This document shows, piece by piece, positions 1 through 8,767 of a DNA stretch of 64,000 bases (position 1 is the first letter of the stretch; every line of letters starts with the position of its first letter). The stretch lies in the NCBI RefSeq assembly GCF_004564275.1, contig NZ_SPDV01000013.1, forward strand, positions 1-64,000, given 5' to 3'. The position numbers and the translations under genes are program-made. The stretch is from Sphingomonas parva (ex Maeng et al. 2020). GTDB lineage: Bacteria > Pseudomonadota > Alphaproteobacteria > Sphingomonadales > Sphingomonadaceae. Below the pieces are notes generated by a model. The model had not been told where the DNA came from. It ran no database searches and saw only the letters and a program-made list of their open reading frames with translations.

Positions 1-1419
1 ACCAACTGGAATTCCGGCGCGCAGGCGATCAAGGGCTATTCCGCCGACGAGATCGTCGGCCAGCATTTCTCCCGCTTCTACACCGAGGAGGATCGCGCCC
101 GCGGCGAGCCTGCCCGCGCGCTCGCCACCGCGCTCAACGAGGGCAAGTACGAGAGGGAAGCCTGGCGGCTTCGCAAGGACGGCACGCGCTTCTTCGCCAA
201 CGTGCTGATCGATCCGATCTACGACGACGCCGGGCGGCATATCGGCTTCGCCAAGATCACCCGCGACGTGACCGAGCGCCGCCGCGCGCAGCAGGAGATC
301 GAGGACACCCGCGCCGCCCTCGTCCAGTCGCAGAAGCTGCAGGCGCTCGGCGAGCTGACCGGCGGCATCGCGCACGATTTCAACAATCTGATGACGGTGA
401 TCCGCGGCTCGGCCGATCTGCTCCGCCGGCCGGACCTCAGCGACGAGAAGAGGCTGCGCTATCTCGAGGCGATCGCCGAAACCGCCGACCGCGCCGCGAC
501 GCTGACCAGCCACCTTCTCGCCTTCGGCCGCCGCCAGGCGCTGAAGCCGGAGGTGCTCGATCTCAACGTCCGGCTCGATGCATTGGGCGACGTGCTGTCG
601 CGGACGCTCGGCGGCGGCATCCAGGTCCGGCTCGATCTCGCGCCCTCGCTCTGGCCGGTCGAGGCGGACAGCGCCCAGCTCGAGACCGCTCTGCTCAACG
701 CCGCCTTCAACGCGCGCGACGCCATGCCCGAGGGCGGCACGATCACCCTCTCCACCACCAATCGCAGCGATGCCGACGGGGATTGGGTGGCGATCACCAT
801 CGCCGACACCGGCACGGGGATGGCGCCGGACGTCCTCGCAAGGGTCTTCGAGCCGTTCTTCACCACCAAGCCGGTCGGCAAGGGCACCGGCCTCGGCCTC
901 AGCCAGATCCACGGCTTTGCGGCGCAGTCCGGCGGGCGGACCGACATCGCCTCCGTCCCCGGCGAGGGCACCTCGATCACCCTGCTGCTGCCGCGCTCGG
1001 GCAAGACGGCCGCGCCGGCGAAGGCCGAGGCGAGCGAGCCGGGGCTCGACCGCTCGCTCGCCATCCTGCTCGTCGAGGACAATGATCATGTCCGCGAGTT
1101 CGCCATCACCCTACTCGAGGAGCTCGGCCACCGGGTCGTCGCCGCGGACAATGGCGACGCGGCGCTCGCCCTGCTCGGCAGGAACGAGGTCGATCTTCTG
1201 TTCAGCGACGTGGTGATGCCCGGGATGAGCGGCCTCGAGCTCGCCGCCGCGGCGCGGGCGCAGCAGCCGGGCCTGCCGGTGCTCCTCGCCAGCGGCTATA
1301 GCGACGAGATCGTCGCCGGCGCCGGGGCCGATTTCGTGTTCGTCAACAAGCCGTACAATTCGCAGCAGCTGGGCAGCGCGCTGCACGAGGCGCTGGAGCG
1401 CGCGCCCCTCCCCGTCTAG
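1..1419 (+). CDS. Hybrid sensor histidine kinase with PAS and receiver domains (5' partial)
   Basis: The reading frame is open from base 1, so the N-terminus lies outside the window; 472 residues are visible. Residues about 1-95 look like a PAS domain ending in the usual linker (KITRDVTERR). A HisKA domain follows, with the phospho-acceptor His near residue 125 (GGIAHDFNN). The HATPase has an N box (LNAAFNARDAMPEGG), DTGTGM and GKGTGLGLS. A C-terminal receiver has its phospho-Asp near residue 403 (FSDVVMPG) and its Lys near 450 (NKPY). Family knowledge: such proteins autophosphorylate on His and pass phosphate to the attached receiver. The stimulus is unknown, and the output partner is not evident nearby. 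The closest stand-alone receiver is at 10742. Confidence 0.93.
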   Translation, partial: TNWNSGAQAIKGYSADEIVGQHFSRFYTEEDRARGEPARALATALNEGKYEREAWRLRKDGTRFFANVLIDPIYDDAGRHIGFAKITRDVTERRRAQQEIEDTRAALVQSQKLQALGELTGGIAHDFNNLMTVIRGSADLLRRPDLSDEKRLRYLEAIAETADRAATLTSHLLAFGRRQALKPEVLDLNVRLDALGDVLSRTLGGGIQVRLDLAPSLWPVEADSAQLETALLNAAFNARDAMPEGGTITLSTTNRSDADGDWVAITIADTGTGMAPDVLARVFEPFFTTKPVGKGTGLGLSQIHGFAAQSGGRTDIASVPGEGTSITLLLPRSGKTAAPAKAEASEPGLDRSLAILLVEDNDHVREFAITLLEELGHRVVAADNGDAALALLGRNEVDLLFSDVVMPGMSGLELAAAARAQQPGLPVLLASGYSDEIVAGAGADFVFVNKPYNSQQLGSALHEALERAPLPV

Positions 1420-1432
1420 GCCGCGGCCCGGG

Positions 1433-2749
1433 TCACTCGGCGGCGACGGCGACCGGCGCGGCGCGTCCGGTGAGCTTGCGCAGCAGGCGCGGGATCGGTC
1501 CGTGGCGCGCCATCCACTCGGCATAGTCGCGATAGGCGGGATCGGCGAGCAGATGCCGCTCCTCGGTGCGGGCGCGCCAATAATAGACGCCGCTGACCAT
1601 GGCGAGCAGAGCCGTATTGCGGATGCAGTCGGTGAGGCTCCCCGTCGTCGCGAAGAACGGCAGGGTCGCCAGCCACCAGAACAGGTTCTTCGAGAGGTAG
1701 GCCGGGTGCTTGGTCAGCGCATAGGGCCCGTGGGTCAGGATGCCGCGATGGGTGAGGTTGGAGAAGCGGATGCCGAACGCCACCGTCGCCCAGGCGTAGA
1801 TCGCAGCCAGGCCGACGAGCAGCATCGCCCAGATCGTGATCAGCATCGGATGACCGTCGAGCCAATGGATCCAGCCGTTCTCGCCCATCGTCCCGGGATG
1901 ATAGTTGAGCGGGCGCCCCTCCCCCATCATGATGAACGGCGGATAGCAGATCAGCGCCGCGGCCCAGCCGGCGGCGAACGGATTGGCCGATCGGATGTGC
2001 GAATCGAGCGGCTTCAGCGTCAGCATGTAGCCGACGGTCGCGAACACCGTGTCGATGGTGAACATCAGGCTGACCATCCAGGTCGTCAGGCTGAAGATCG
2101 TCGCGCCGATCTCCTCGGCCGACGGAGTCACCGTGTTGAACCAGTTCCCCGGCACGATCGCCAGCATGAAGGCGAGGAAGAAGCCCTTCACCGCCCAGCT
2201 GCGGAAATGCTCGTACAGCATCTCGCGGTCGACCAGGCCCGACCGGCCGATCAGCAGCTGGCCGAAATGCCAGGCGCCGTCGCGCGGCTCGACCAGCCGC
2301 CGGTCCAGCCACAGCACGTAAGGCACCGAGACGATCAGCAGCGGCGCGGCGGCCAGGCCGAACAATTTCATCGAGAAGAGGTAGGGATCCTCCCAATACC
2401 AGCGCCCGAGGCAGTAGAGGAAGCCGATCGCCGCCCACGTCGCCCACAGGCCGGTGATCTTGGCGAGACTGACGTCGAGCGTCTCCCGCAGCGGCCGCGG
2501 CGGCGCGTCCCAGTCGATCCCGGTCGAGGCGCGGCGGTGGACCCGATCGACCAGCAAGGACCACAGCACCATCGGACCGGCGCAGGCGACCATCGCGCAC
2601 AGCGACGCGTTTGGGCCGGAGAATTCATAGGCGCGGGCGATCACCAGCCAGGCGAACAGTCCGACCAGGCCGGCGACGCCGACCATCGCGCTCACCGCCG
2701 AGGCGGGGCGCGGTTCATGCCGCGGCGCGGGCGATGCTTCTGACTCCAT
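1433..2749 (-). CDS. Multi-pass membrane protein, isoprenylcysteine carboxyl methyltransferase-like
   Basis: 438 residues with many hydrophobic segments. The motif HGPYALTKHP (residues about 340-349), followed by NLFWW and a C-terminal RARTEERHLL, is typical of the ICMT/PEMT/NnrU-like superfamily, which uses S-adenosylmethionine at the membrane to methylate small or lipidated substrates. The protein is longer than the usual 150-200 residue bacterial members because of an N-terminal extension with several extra membrane segments. Substrate cannot be told from sequence; bacteria do not make prenyl-cysteine in the eukaryotic sense. It converges with the kinase gene, 13 bp away, and is divergent from the PilZ gene at 2917. 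Confidence 0.8.
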   Translation of the reverse strand: MESEASPAPRHEPRPASAVSAMVGVAGLVGLFAWLVIARAYEFSGPNASLCAMVACAGPMVLWSLLVDRVHRRASTGIDWDAPPRPLRETLDVSLAKITGLWATWAAIGFLYCLGRWYWEDPYLFSMKLFGLAAAPLLIVSVPYVLWLDRRLVEPRDGAWHFGQLLIGRSGLVDREMLYEHFRSWAVKGFFLAFMLAIVPGNWFNTVTPSAEEIGATIFSLTTWMVSLMFTIDTVFATVGYMLTLKPLDSHIRSANPFAAGWAAALICYPPFIMMGEGRPLNYHPGTMGENGWIHWLDGHPMLITIWAMLLVGLAAIYAWATVAFGIRFSNLTHRGILTHGPYALTKHPAYLSKNLFWWLATLPFFATTGSLTDCIRNTALLAMVSGVYYWRARTEERHLLADPAYRDYAEWMARHGPIPRLLRKLTGRAAPVAVAAE

Positions 2750-2916
2750 GGCCCGCCGGACTAGGCCAAAAACGTAAGCAAGCCGTGAATGGGCTCCGCC
2801 CCGCAGGGCCGTTGCGGCGGCATCCGTGGAAAACCAGCGGCTATGTGTAACAAGTCTTAAACCAAATGGCCCATAGTCGGTCTGTTGGACGGGGTGGTCA
2901 CCGGAGAGCTTGCGCG

Positions 2917-3567
2917 ATGGAAGAGAGGGGTTCGGCGCTGTCGCGGGAAGAGCATGAGGAGACCATTTTCTCGTTCAGCTCGGATACGCCCGAGCCGCAC
3001 GAGCGGCGGCGCGCCAAGCGGCACATCACGATCCTGCGCGTCGGCAGCCTGATCGGCGGCCGGGGCCGCGAGCTCTGCCTGATCCGCAACATCTCGGGCG
3101 GCGGCCTGATGGCGCATGTCTATTCCCGTCATGCCGTCGGCGACCGGGTGGCGATCGAGCTGAAGGGCAACCAGCCGATCCACGGCTTCGTCAAATGGGC
3201 CGAGGCCTCGAACATCGGCATCCAGTTCGACGAGCCGGTCGACGTCGCGGAGATGCTTTCCAGCCAGGCCCTGCTCGACAACGGCTGGACGCCGCGCATG
3301 CCGCGGGTCGAGGTCGATCGGCTCGCCACCGTGCGCTGCGGCGCCCGCCTCTACGGCGTCAACACCCGCGACATCTCGCAGGGCGGCGTCAAGGTGGAGA
3401 CCGACGAGCCGCTCCTCACCGGATCGCAGGTGATGCTCACCCTCGACGGCTTCCGGCCTCTACCCGGCGTCGTGCGCTGGTGCAGCGACGGCCTCGCCGG
3501 CATTGCCTTCCACCAGACCATCCCGTTCGGCGAATTGATGGCCTGGCTGATGCCCGACAAGGGCTGA
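2917..3567 (+). CDS. Tandem PilZ-domain protein
   Basis: 216 residues. Start ATG 2917 is preferred over an upstream in-frame codon at 2866 because GGAGAG lies 8 bp upstream. Two PilZ-like domains are visible: one around residues 30-115 with the Arg-rich entry ERRRAKRH and RNISGGG, and one around 128-215 with RDISQGG. PilZ domains bind cyclic di-GMP through an RxxxR stretch and a D/NxSxxG motif. The first domain has both parts; the second keeps only the DxSxxG part clearly. It is a likely c-di-GMP effector affecting motility, adhesion or exopolysaccharide. A paralogue with the same architecture is at 47010, and a single-domain relative at 11529. Confidence 0.87.
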   Translation: MEERGSALSREEHEETIFSFSSDTPEPHERRRAKRHITILRVGSLIGGRGRELCLIRNISGGGLMAHVYSRHAVGDRVAIELKGNQPIHGFVKWAEASNIGIQFDEPVDVAEMLSSQALLDNGWTPRMPRVEVDRLATVRCGARLYGVNTRDISQGGVKVETDEPLLTGSQVMLTLDGFRPLPGVVRWCSDGLAGIAFHQTIPFGELMAWLMPDKG

Positions 3568-3661
3568 CCGCCGAACGGCCGGGAGTTGCCCTCCGCGGTG
3601 GCGCGGCTAAGGTCGCGCGCATGATCGACTTCCATCCTCCTTTCGCCGCACGAGCTGTGCT

Positions 3662-4519
3662 TTGACCTTGCTCGCCGCCCTGCTGCTCGCCTCCTCCGCA
3701 GCCCCGCTCGCGCCGCCTCCGGGCGATACCCTGGTCTGGTCCGACGAGTTCGAGGGCCGCGGCCTGCCGGACGCGGCAAAGTGGCGCTACGACACCCAGT
3801 TCAACAAGCGCGGCTGGCACAATGAGGAGCGGCAATATTATGCCGCCGGCCGCCGCAAGAATGCGCGCCTAAAGGGCGGTCGGCTGATCATCGAGGCGCG
3901 GCACGAGCCAAAGGCGGCGGCGCGGCTGCCGGACTGGGGCGGCCAGCCCTACACCTCGGCGCGTCTGGTCACCCGCGGCACCGCCAGCTGGACCTACGGC
4001 TTCTTCGAGATCCGCGCCAAGCTCCCCTGCGCCCGCGGCACCTGGCCGGCGATCTGGATGCTGGCCGATCGCAGCCCCGCCCGCTGGCCCGGCGACGGCG
4101 AGATCGACATCATGGAGCATGTCGGCCACGATCCGAACGTCGTCCACCAGAGCGTCCACACCGAGGCCTTCAACCACGTGAAGGGCACCCACAAGACCGC
4201 CACCCGGCGGGTGGAGGAGGCCTGCGGCGCCTTCCACACCTACCAACTCGACTGGCGGGCCGACCGGATCCGGATGGGGATCGATGGCGAGCCCGTCTTC
4301 ACCTTCGACAGGACCGGCGGCGGACGGGCCGAATGGCCGTTCGACGGGCCGCAATATCTGATCCTCAACATCGCCGTCGGCGGCACCTGGGGCGGCGCCC
4401 AGGGCGTCGACGACGCCGCCCTGCCCCAGCGCATGGAGGTCGATTACGTGCGGGTGTGGCAGCCGGCGCAGGACAAGGCGGCCACGCCGCAGGCCGCGGC
4501 CGGCGCCGCGCGCCCGTGA
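3662..4519 (+). CDS. Glycoside hydrolase family 16 (beta-glucanase-like), secreted
   Basis: 285 residues beginning with a hydrophobic signal peptide (LLAALLLASSAAP). The GH16 signature GEIDIMEHVG supplies nucleophile E147, D149 and acid/base E152; W129-P-A-I-W132 and the C-terminal MEVDYVRVWQ are also typical. Family members cleave beta-1,3 or beta-1,3/1,4 glucans or related polysaccharides, outside the cytoplasm. The start is a TTG (3662); the nearest ATG at 3621 is out of frame and opens only a 14-codon frame that stops at 3665, so TTG is the best choice but weakly supported. The substrate cannot be fixed by eye. Confidence 0.9.
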   Translation: MTLLAALLLASSAAPLAPPPGDTLVWSDEFEGRGLPDAAKWRYDTQFNKRGWHNEERQYYAAGRRKNARLKGGRLIIEARHEPKAAARLPDWGGQPYTSARLVTRGTASWTYGFFEIRAKLPCARGTWPAIWMLADRSPARWPGDGEIDIMEHVGHDPNVVHQSVHTEAFNHVKGTHKTATRRVEEACGAFHTYQLDWRADRIRMGIDGEPVFTFDRTGGGRAEWPFDGPQYLILNIAVGGTWGGAQGVDDAALPQRMEVDYVRVWQPAQDKAATPQAAAGAARP

Positions 4520-4555
4520 GGCACCGCCGGCCGACGGCGCCGCGCAATCGACGCG

Positions 4556-4584
4556 TTGACAGGCGCACGCGCGTCCGCCATTGA
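4556..4584 (+). promoter_or_regulatory. Candidate promoter of the tRNA-Tyr/tRNA-Gly transcript
   Basis: A perfect TTGACA (4556-4561) is followed after 17 bp by CATTGA as a weak -10. Transcription would start about 15 bp before the tRNA-Tyr 5' end. Only the -35 is convincing. Confidence 0.4.
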
Positions 4585-4606
4585 GCCGCTCGCTTCGAGC
4601 GCGCCT

Positions 4607-4693
4607 GGACAGGTGGCCGAGTGGTTAAAGGCAGCAGACTGTAAATCTGCCGGGGTTGCCCCTACGCTGGTTCGAATCCAGCCCTGTCCACCA
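4607..4693 (+). tRNA. tRNA-Tyr (GTA)
   Basis: The 7-bp acceptor stem GGACAGG/CCTGTCC closes perfectly. The anticodon loop CTGTAAA gives GTA, and there is a long class II variable arm and a T-arm GGTTCGAATCC. Discriminator A and an encoded CCA end the gene. It lies 22 bp before tRNA-Gly and is probably co-transcribed with it. Confidence 0.97.
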
Positions 4694-4715
4694 CGCGCCT
4701 CGAAGCACGCCCTGG

Positions 4716-4789
4716 GCGGGTGTAGCTCAATGGTAGAGCAGAAGCCTTCCAAGCTTACGACGAGGGTTCGATTCCCTTCACCCGCTCCA
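4716..4789 (+). tRNA. tRNA-Gly (TCC)
   Basis: Acceptor stem GCGGGTG/CACCCGC, anticodon loop CTTCCAA (anticodon TCC), T-arm GGGTTCGATTCCC, discriminator T and encoded CCA. The last bases of this tRNA, CGCTCCAAC, also form the 5' arm of a long hairpin with the repeat that follows immediately. Confidence 0.97.
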
Positions 4790-4975
4790 ACAAAACCCTG
4801 CCGGGGGCAGGGTTTAGTTGGAGCGCACGAGCGCGCAGCGCGAGGGGCGACCTCCCCTGCCGGGGGCAGGGTTTAGTTGGAGCGCACGCGTGCGGAGCAC
4901 GCGGGGGCGACCTCCCATGCCGGGGGCATGGTTTTGTTGGAGCGCACGAGCGCGAAGCGCGCGGGGCGAAGCGCA
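4781..4975. repeat. Three tandem ~60-nt hairpin repeats abutting tRNA-Gly
   Basis: Three copies start near 4796, 4855 and 4915 (period 59-60). Each has a G/C hairpin with a GGG loop, then TTTAGTTGGAGCGCAC or a close variant, then a second hairpin and GGGGCGACCTCC. Stem one is CCCTGCC/GGCAGGG in copies 1-2 and CCATGCC/GGCATGG in copy 3, a compensatory change. The second hairpin also differs in a paired fashion (CGCGTGC/GCACGCG in copy 2 against GCGC/GCGC in copies 1 and 3). The first copy pairs a 20-nt arm that includes the tRNA-Gly 3' end with its own 3' arm, with one mismatch. The stretch 4976-5081 up to the next gene shows nothing else. Function is unknown; a processed structured RNA or a REP-like DNA element are both possible. 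Confidence 0.8.
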
Positions 4976-5081
4976 TGAGCGCCGAGCGCGAGCCGCGACC
5001 GCACACAGCCGGCCGCGCTGATCCACGAAGCCCCCGCTCCCACCGATTGATCCTTCCGCGCCCGCTCGCGTTCCCGGATCG

Positions 5082-6755
5082 ATGCCTGCGTCCCCGAGCC
5101 CCGCCGCCCCGCCTTCCGCCTTCGCGCCGCTCCGCCATCCGGTGTTCCGATCGGTGTGGCTGGCGAGCATGGCCTCCAATTTCGGCGGGCTGATCCAGTC
5201 GGTCGGCGCCTCCTGGATGATGGCGGCGATCTCCCCCTCGGCGGAGCTGGTGGCGCTGGTCCAGGCCTCGGTGACGCTGCCGATCATGCTGCTGGCCCTG
5301 GTCGCGGGCGCGCTCGCCGACACATTCGACCGGCGCCACCTGATGCTCGCCGCCCAGAGCTTCATGCTGCTCGTCTCGGCGCTGCTCGCCGCCTGCGCCT
5401 GGCTCGAACTGATCTCGCCCTGGCTGCTGCTCCTCTTCACCTTCCTGATCGGCTGCGGCACGGCGTTCAACGGTCCGGCGTGGCAGGCGTCGGTGGGCGA
5501 CATGGTGCCGCGCTCCGACCTCTCGGCCGCGGTGGCACTGAACAGCATGGGCTTCAACATCGCGCGCAGCGTCGGCCCGGCGATCGGCGGCGCGATCGTC
5601 GCCGCGGCCGGCGCCGCGGCCGCCTTCGCCCTGAACGCGGTCAGCTACGTCGGCCTGCTCTTCGTGCTGCTGCGCTGGCGCCCGCAACGGCCGCCGCGAA
5701 GCCTGCCGCGCGAGACGCTCGGAACCGCCATCGCCGCCGGCGTCCGCTATGTCACCCTCTCGCCCGCCATCGCGGTCGTCCTGGTGCGCAGCGCCCTCTT
5801 CGGCGTGGCGGCGAGCGCCGTTCCGGCCCTGATGCCGCTGATCGCGCGCGACGTCGTCTCCGGAGGCCCGCTGACCTACGGCCTGCTGCTCGGCGCGTTC
5901 GGAGCCGGCGCCGTGGCCGGGGCGCTGGCCGGGGCGCGGCTGCGCGCAACCGGATCGCCCGAACGCCTCGTCCGCCTCGCCTGCCTGGCCTTCGCGCTGG
6001 CCGCCGGGATCGCCGGGCTGAGCCCGTTCCTCCCCCTCACCATGGCCGCGCTGGTGCTGGCCGGCGCGGCCTGGGTGACGGCGCTCTCCACCTTCAACGT
6101 CACCGTCCAGCTCCACTCGCCGCGCTGGGTCGTGGCGCGGACCCTGTCGATCTACCAGATGTGCGCATTCGGCGGCATGGCGGCCGGCAGCTGGCTGTGG
6201 GGCCGGATGGCCGAGGGATCGGGCATCGGCACGGCCCTGCTCGCCGCCGGCGCGCTCCAGCTCGTCTGCGCCCTGGCCGGGCTCAAGCTCCCCCTGCCCG
6301 CCAGCCGCGACCTCGATCTCGATCCGCTGCGCGAATGGCAGGCCCCCGCCACCGACGTCCGCATCGAGCCGCGCAGCGGGCCGGTGGTCGTCACCATCGA
6401 ATATCGCATCCGCCAGCGCGACGTCCGCCGCTTCCTCGCCGCCATGGCCGAGCGGCGCCGGGTCCGCCGGCGCGACGGCGCGCTGCACTGGACCCTGCTG
6501 CGCGATCTCTCCGACCGCAGCGTCTGGATCGAGCGTTATCACACGCCGACCTGGCTCGATTACATCCGCCACAACAATCGCATCACCCGGGCCGACGCCG
6601 CGGTCAGCGAGACGCTGCGCGCGCTCCATTGCGGGGACGCCCCGCCCAAGGTGCGGCGGATGGTCGAGCGTCAGATCGGGCGGCCGGCGAGCGCACGGAT
6701 GCCGAGCCCCGAGGAAATCGCCGAGCCGCTCACCGATCCCAGCCGGAGCGCCTAG
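5082..6755 (+). CDS. MFS exporter, MFS_3/EntS-type with C-terminal soluble domain
   Basis: 557 residues. Residues about 15-410 carry a dozen hydrophobic segments and the MFS loop DTFDRRH between helices 2 and 3. The last ~130 residues are soluble (VVVTIEYRIRQRDVRRFLAAM ending in VRRMVERQIG), an arrangement known for the MFS_3 family, which includes the enterobactin exporter EntS. The substrate is not predictable; no siderophore genes are near. It stands alone, transcribed away from the tRNA repeat, and converges with the small gene at 6772. Confidence 0.87.
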   Translation: MPASPSPAAPPSAFAPLRHPVFRSVWLASMASNFGGLIQSVGASWMMAAISPSAELVALVQASVTLPIMLLALVAGALADTFDRRHLMLAAQSFMLLVSALLAACAWLELISPWLLLLFTFLIGCGTAFNGPAWQASVGDMVPRSDLSAAVALNSMGFNIARSVGPAIGGAIVAAAGAAAAFALNAVSYVGLLFVLLRWRPQRPPRSLPRETLGTAIAAGVRYVTLSPAIAVVLVRSALFGVAASAVPALMPLIARDVVSGGPLTYGLLLGAFGAGAVAGALAGARLRATGSPERLVRLACLAFALAAGIAGLSPFLPLTMAALVLAGAAWVTALSTFNVTVQLHSPRWVVARTLSIYQMCAFGGMAAGSWLWGRMAEGSGIGTALLAAGALQLVCALAGLKLPLPASRDLDLDPLREWQAPATDVRIEPRSGPVVVTIEYRIRQRDVRRFLAAMAERRRVRRRDGALHWTLLRDLSDRSVWIERYHTPTWLDYIRHNNRITRADAAVSETLRALHCGDAPPKVRRMVERQIGRPASARMPSPEEIAEPLTDPSRSA

Positions 6756-6771
6756 ACCGCGCCCGCGGCGA

Positions 6772-6978
6772 CTAGCGGGAGCGGTGCAGCCGACGTTCCT
6801 TGAGGCCGTGCCAGAACATGCGCGCGAGCTGGACGAAGATGACGACGGATATGAAAACGATCGCCATCGATTCTCCGTTGGACCCGTCCTCTGCCTCGTG
6901 CGCGGCTGCCGACAGGCCGATGAACGGCATGAACAGCAGGGCCAGTAGGGTGACGAATAGATCGACTCCGCTCTTCAT
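6772..6978 (-). CDS. Small two-helix membrane protein, unknown
   Basis: 68 residues from the ATG at 6978, chosen over an upstream in-frame start because GAGGAG sits 6 bp before it. Two hydrophobic stretches (about 4-23 and 36-53) flank a short acidic loop (HEAEDGSNGES), and the C-terminus is basic (LKERRLHRSR). No family is recognised. It converges with the MFS gene (16 bp apart) and is divergent from rlmB. Confidence 0.65.
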   Translation of the reverse strand: MKSGVDLFVTLLALLFMPFIGLSAAAHEAEDGSNGESMAIVFISVVIFVQLARMFWHGLKERRLHRSR

Positions 6979-7097
6979 CGCGGTCTCCTCACCTGGCTCG
7001 ACTGTCCTCTGAAACGCGTCCGATAGCAATGGGTGCCGTGTCCGATCGGGGCGCCGAGGCCCTTGCCAGCGCCGTTCGCGGCCGCCATGGGACCGCC

Positions 7098-7835
7098 ATG
7101 CGCCGCAAAGCCCGCCAGCAGACCAAGCCCGAAAACCGTCCTCGCTTCTGGGGCCGCCATGCGGTCTCGGCCGCGCTGGAGAACCCCGATCGCCGGGTGG
7201 TGCGGATCTGGGCGACGCGCGAGGCCGCGGCCGAATTCGACATCGACAGCGGCATTCCGGTCACCTTCGCGGACGCCGCCGATCTCGGCCGGCTCGTCGC
7301 CCGTGACGCCCCTCACCAGGGAATCGTCGCCGAAGTGGAGCGGCTCGACGACATCCTGCTCGCCGACCTGCTCGACCAGGCCGAGGACCGGCGGCCGCTG
7401 CTGGTGCTCGATCAGGTCACCGATCCGCACAATGTCGGCGCGATCCTGCGCAGCGCCGCCGCCTTCGACGCGCTGGGGCTGGTCACGCAGGATCGCCATG
7501 CCCCGCCCGAATCCGGTGCGCTCGCCAAGGCGGCGAGCGGCGCGCTCGAGACCGTGCCCTGGGTGCGGGTCGTGAACCTCGCCCGCGCCCTCGACGAGAT
7601 GGCCGAGGCGGGCTTCTGGCGGATCGGGCTCACCGGGGAGGCGGACACCACCCTCCAGGAGGCGCTGGGGCCCGCCCGTGTCGCCCTCGTCCTCGGCGCG
7701 GAAGGCGAAGGCATGCGCCAGAATACCGAGCAGCATTGCGATTCCCTCGCCAAGCTGCCGATCAGCGACCGCATCGAGAGCCTCAACGTCTCGAACGCCG
7801 CCGCCATCGCGCTCTACGCCGCCCGCACCGCCTGA
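7098..7835 (+). CDS. rlmB: 23S rRNA (guanosine-2'-O-)-methyltransferase RlmB, SPOUT family
   Basis: 245 residues from ATG 7098; an in-frame ATG at 7029 would add 23 poorly conserved residues. An N-terminal substrate-binding domain starts at FWGRHAVSAALENP. The SpoU methyltransferase motifs follow: LDQVTDPHNVGAILRSAAAF (motif 1), VLGAEGEGMR (motif 2) and PISDRIESLNVSNAAAIALY (motif 3). Family members use S-adenosylmethionine to methylate the ribose of G2251 in the 23S rRNA P-loop. The knot fold and the Arg in ILRSA are intact, so an active enzyme is expected. The paralogous tRNA methylase TrmH is less likely given the N-terminal domain. Confidence 0.9.
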   Translation: MRRKARQQTKPENRPRFWGRHAVSAALENPDRRVVRIWATREAAAEFDIDSGIPVTFADAADLGRLVARDAPHQGIVAEVERLDDILLADLLDQAEDRRPLLVLDQVTDPHNVGAILRSAAAFDALGLVTQDRHAPPESGALAKAASGALETVPWVRVVNLARALDEMAEAGFWRIGLTGEADTTLQEALGPARVALVLGAEGEGMRQNTEQHCDSLAKLPISDRIESLNVSNAAAIALYAARTA

Positions 7836-7906
7836 CCCGGACCGTTGCGCGCGGCACCGCCCGCAGGCATAGTCTGCGGGCGCCGTGGGGGCGCGGGGGG
7901 AAGATC

Positions 7907-8758
7907 ATGAAGCTCGTCCGGATCGCGGCCGCGGCCGCCGTCGCCTTGCTCGCCTGGGGCTGCCTGCTCACGCCCGGCCGCTTCGACGCCGCGCTGTCCG
8001 TCCGACGCGACGGCAGCTTCACCTACCGGTACACCGGAGAATTGGTGTTCGTCTCGCCCGGCTCCGCCGCGGCGGGCATCGCCAGCGAGGACGAGCCGTT
8101 CAAACCCGAGGATCAGGTCTGCTACGAGAATGAGGACGATGTCCTCGGAGACACGCACGACTGCACGCCTGCCGAGATCGAGCAGAAGCGAAAGGAATAT
8201 GAGGAAGGCCGCGCCGACCGGCTCGCCGAGAAGAAGAAGCAGGCCGAGATGACCAAGGCGATGCTCGGGGGCATCGATCCTTCCGATCCCAAGACGATGG
8301 AGGAGTTCGCCCGGAGACTGCAGGGCCATGCCGGATGGAAACGCGTGCAGCACAAGGCGAACGGCGTGTTCGACGTCGACTACGAGCTCAGCGGGCGCCT
8401 GGACCATGATTTCGTCTTCCCGGTCTTTCCCGAGATCGACATGATCATCCCGTTCGTGAAGGTCGTACGCCTCAGCGGCAATCGCATCCGGGTCCTCGCG
8501 CCGGCTTTCGTCCAGCCGAAGGAAGGCGGCTGGCAGGGCATGGGCTCGGCGATGCAGGGTGCGGTCGGCGCGCAGGCCAAGGGCGCCGCGGAGAGCTGGA
8601 TGAAGAAGCCGGAAGGGACCTTCACCCTCACCACCGACGCCGAGATCCTGACCAACAACACGCGCGAAGGCCCGGCGCGGGCCGCCGCGGGCCGCAGCCT
8701 CACTTGGACGGTCGGGCCGCTCGACGCGAGCAAGCCGGAGGCGCTGCTCCAGCTCTGA
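7907..8758 (+). CDS. Predicted lipoprotein, unknown function
   Basis: 283 residues from ATG 7907, preceded by a GGGGGG-AAG stretch that can serve as ribosome-binding site. The N-terminus MKLVRIAAAAAVALLAWGC looks like a lipoprotein signal with an imperfect lipobox (AWGC). The rest is soluble: a region ALSVRRDGSFTYRYTGEL early on, an acidic/Lys-rich helical stretch around 85-135, and a conserved-looking core (DVDYELSGRLDHDFVFPVFPE). I do not recognise a named family, although the pattern of an opening beta strand describing a field tracked by a quadratic form is seen in other sphingomonad lipoproteins. It lies 71 bp after rlmB in the same direction. Confidence 0.75.
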   Translation: MKLVRIAAAAAVALLAWGCLLTPGRFDAALSVRRDGSFTYRYTGELVFVSPGSAAAGIASEDEPFKPEDQVCYENEDDVLGDTHDCTPAEIEQKRKEYEEGRADRLAEKKKQAEMTKAMLGGIDPSDPKTMEEFARRLQGHAGWKRVQHKANGVFDVDYELSGRLDHDFVFPVFPEIDMIIPFVKVVRLSGNRIRVLAPAFVQPKEGGWQGMGSAMQGAVGAQAKGAAESWMKKPEGTFTLTTDAEILTNNTREGPARAAAGRSLTWTVGPLDASKPEALLQL

Positions 8759-8767
8759 GCGAGAGCG

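Noticed and set aside
4796-4975. CRISPR-like array
   Set aside because: Units are contiguous with no unique spacers and no cas genes are nearby.
4755-6629. Long antisense open frame across the MFS gene and repeat region
   Set aside because: Low-complexity Arg/Gly/Ala composition, mirror of the coding strand GC3 bias, no domain signature; a GC-rich shadow.
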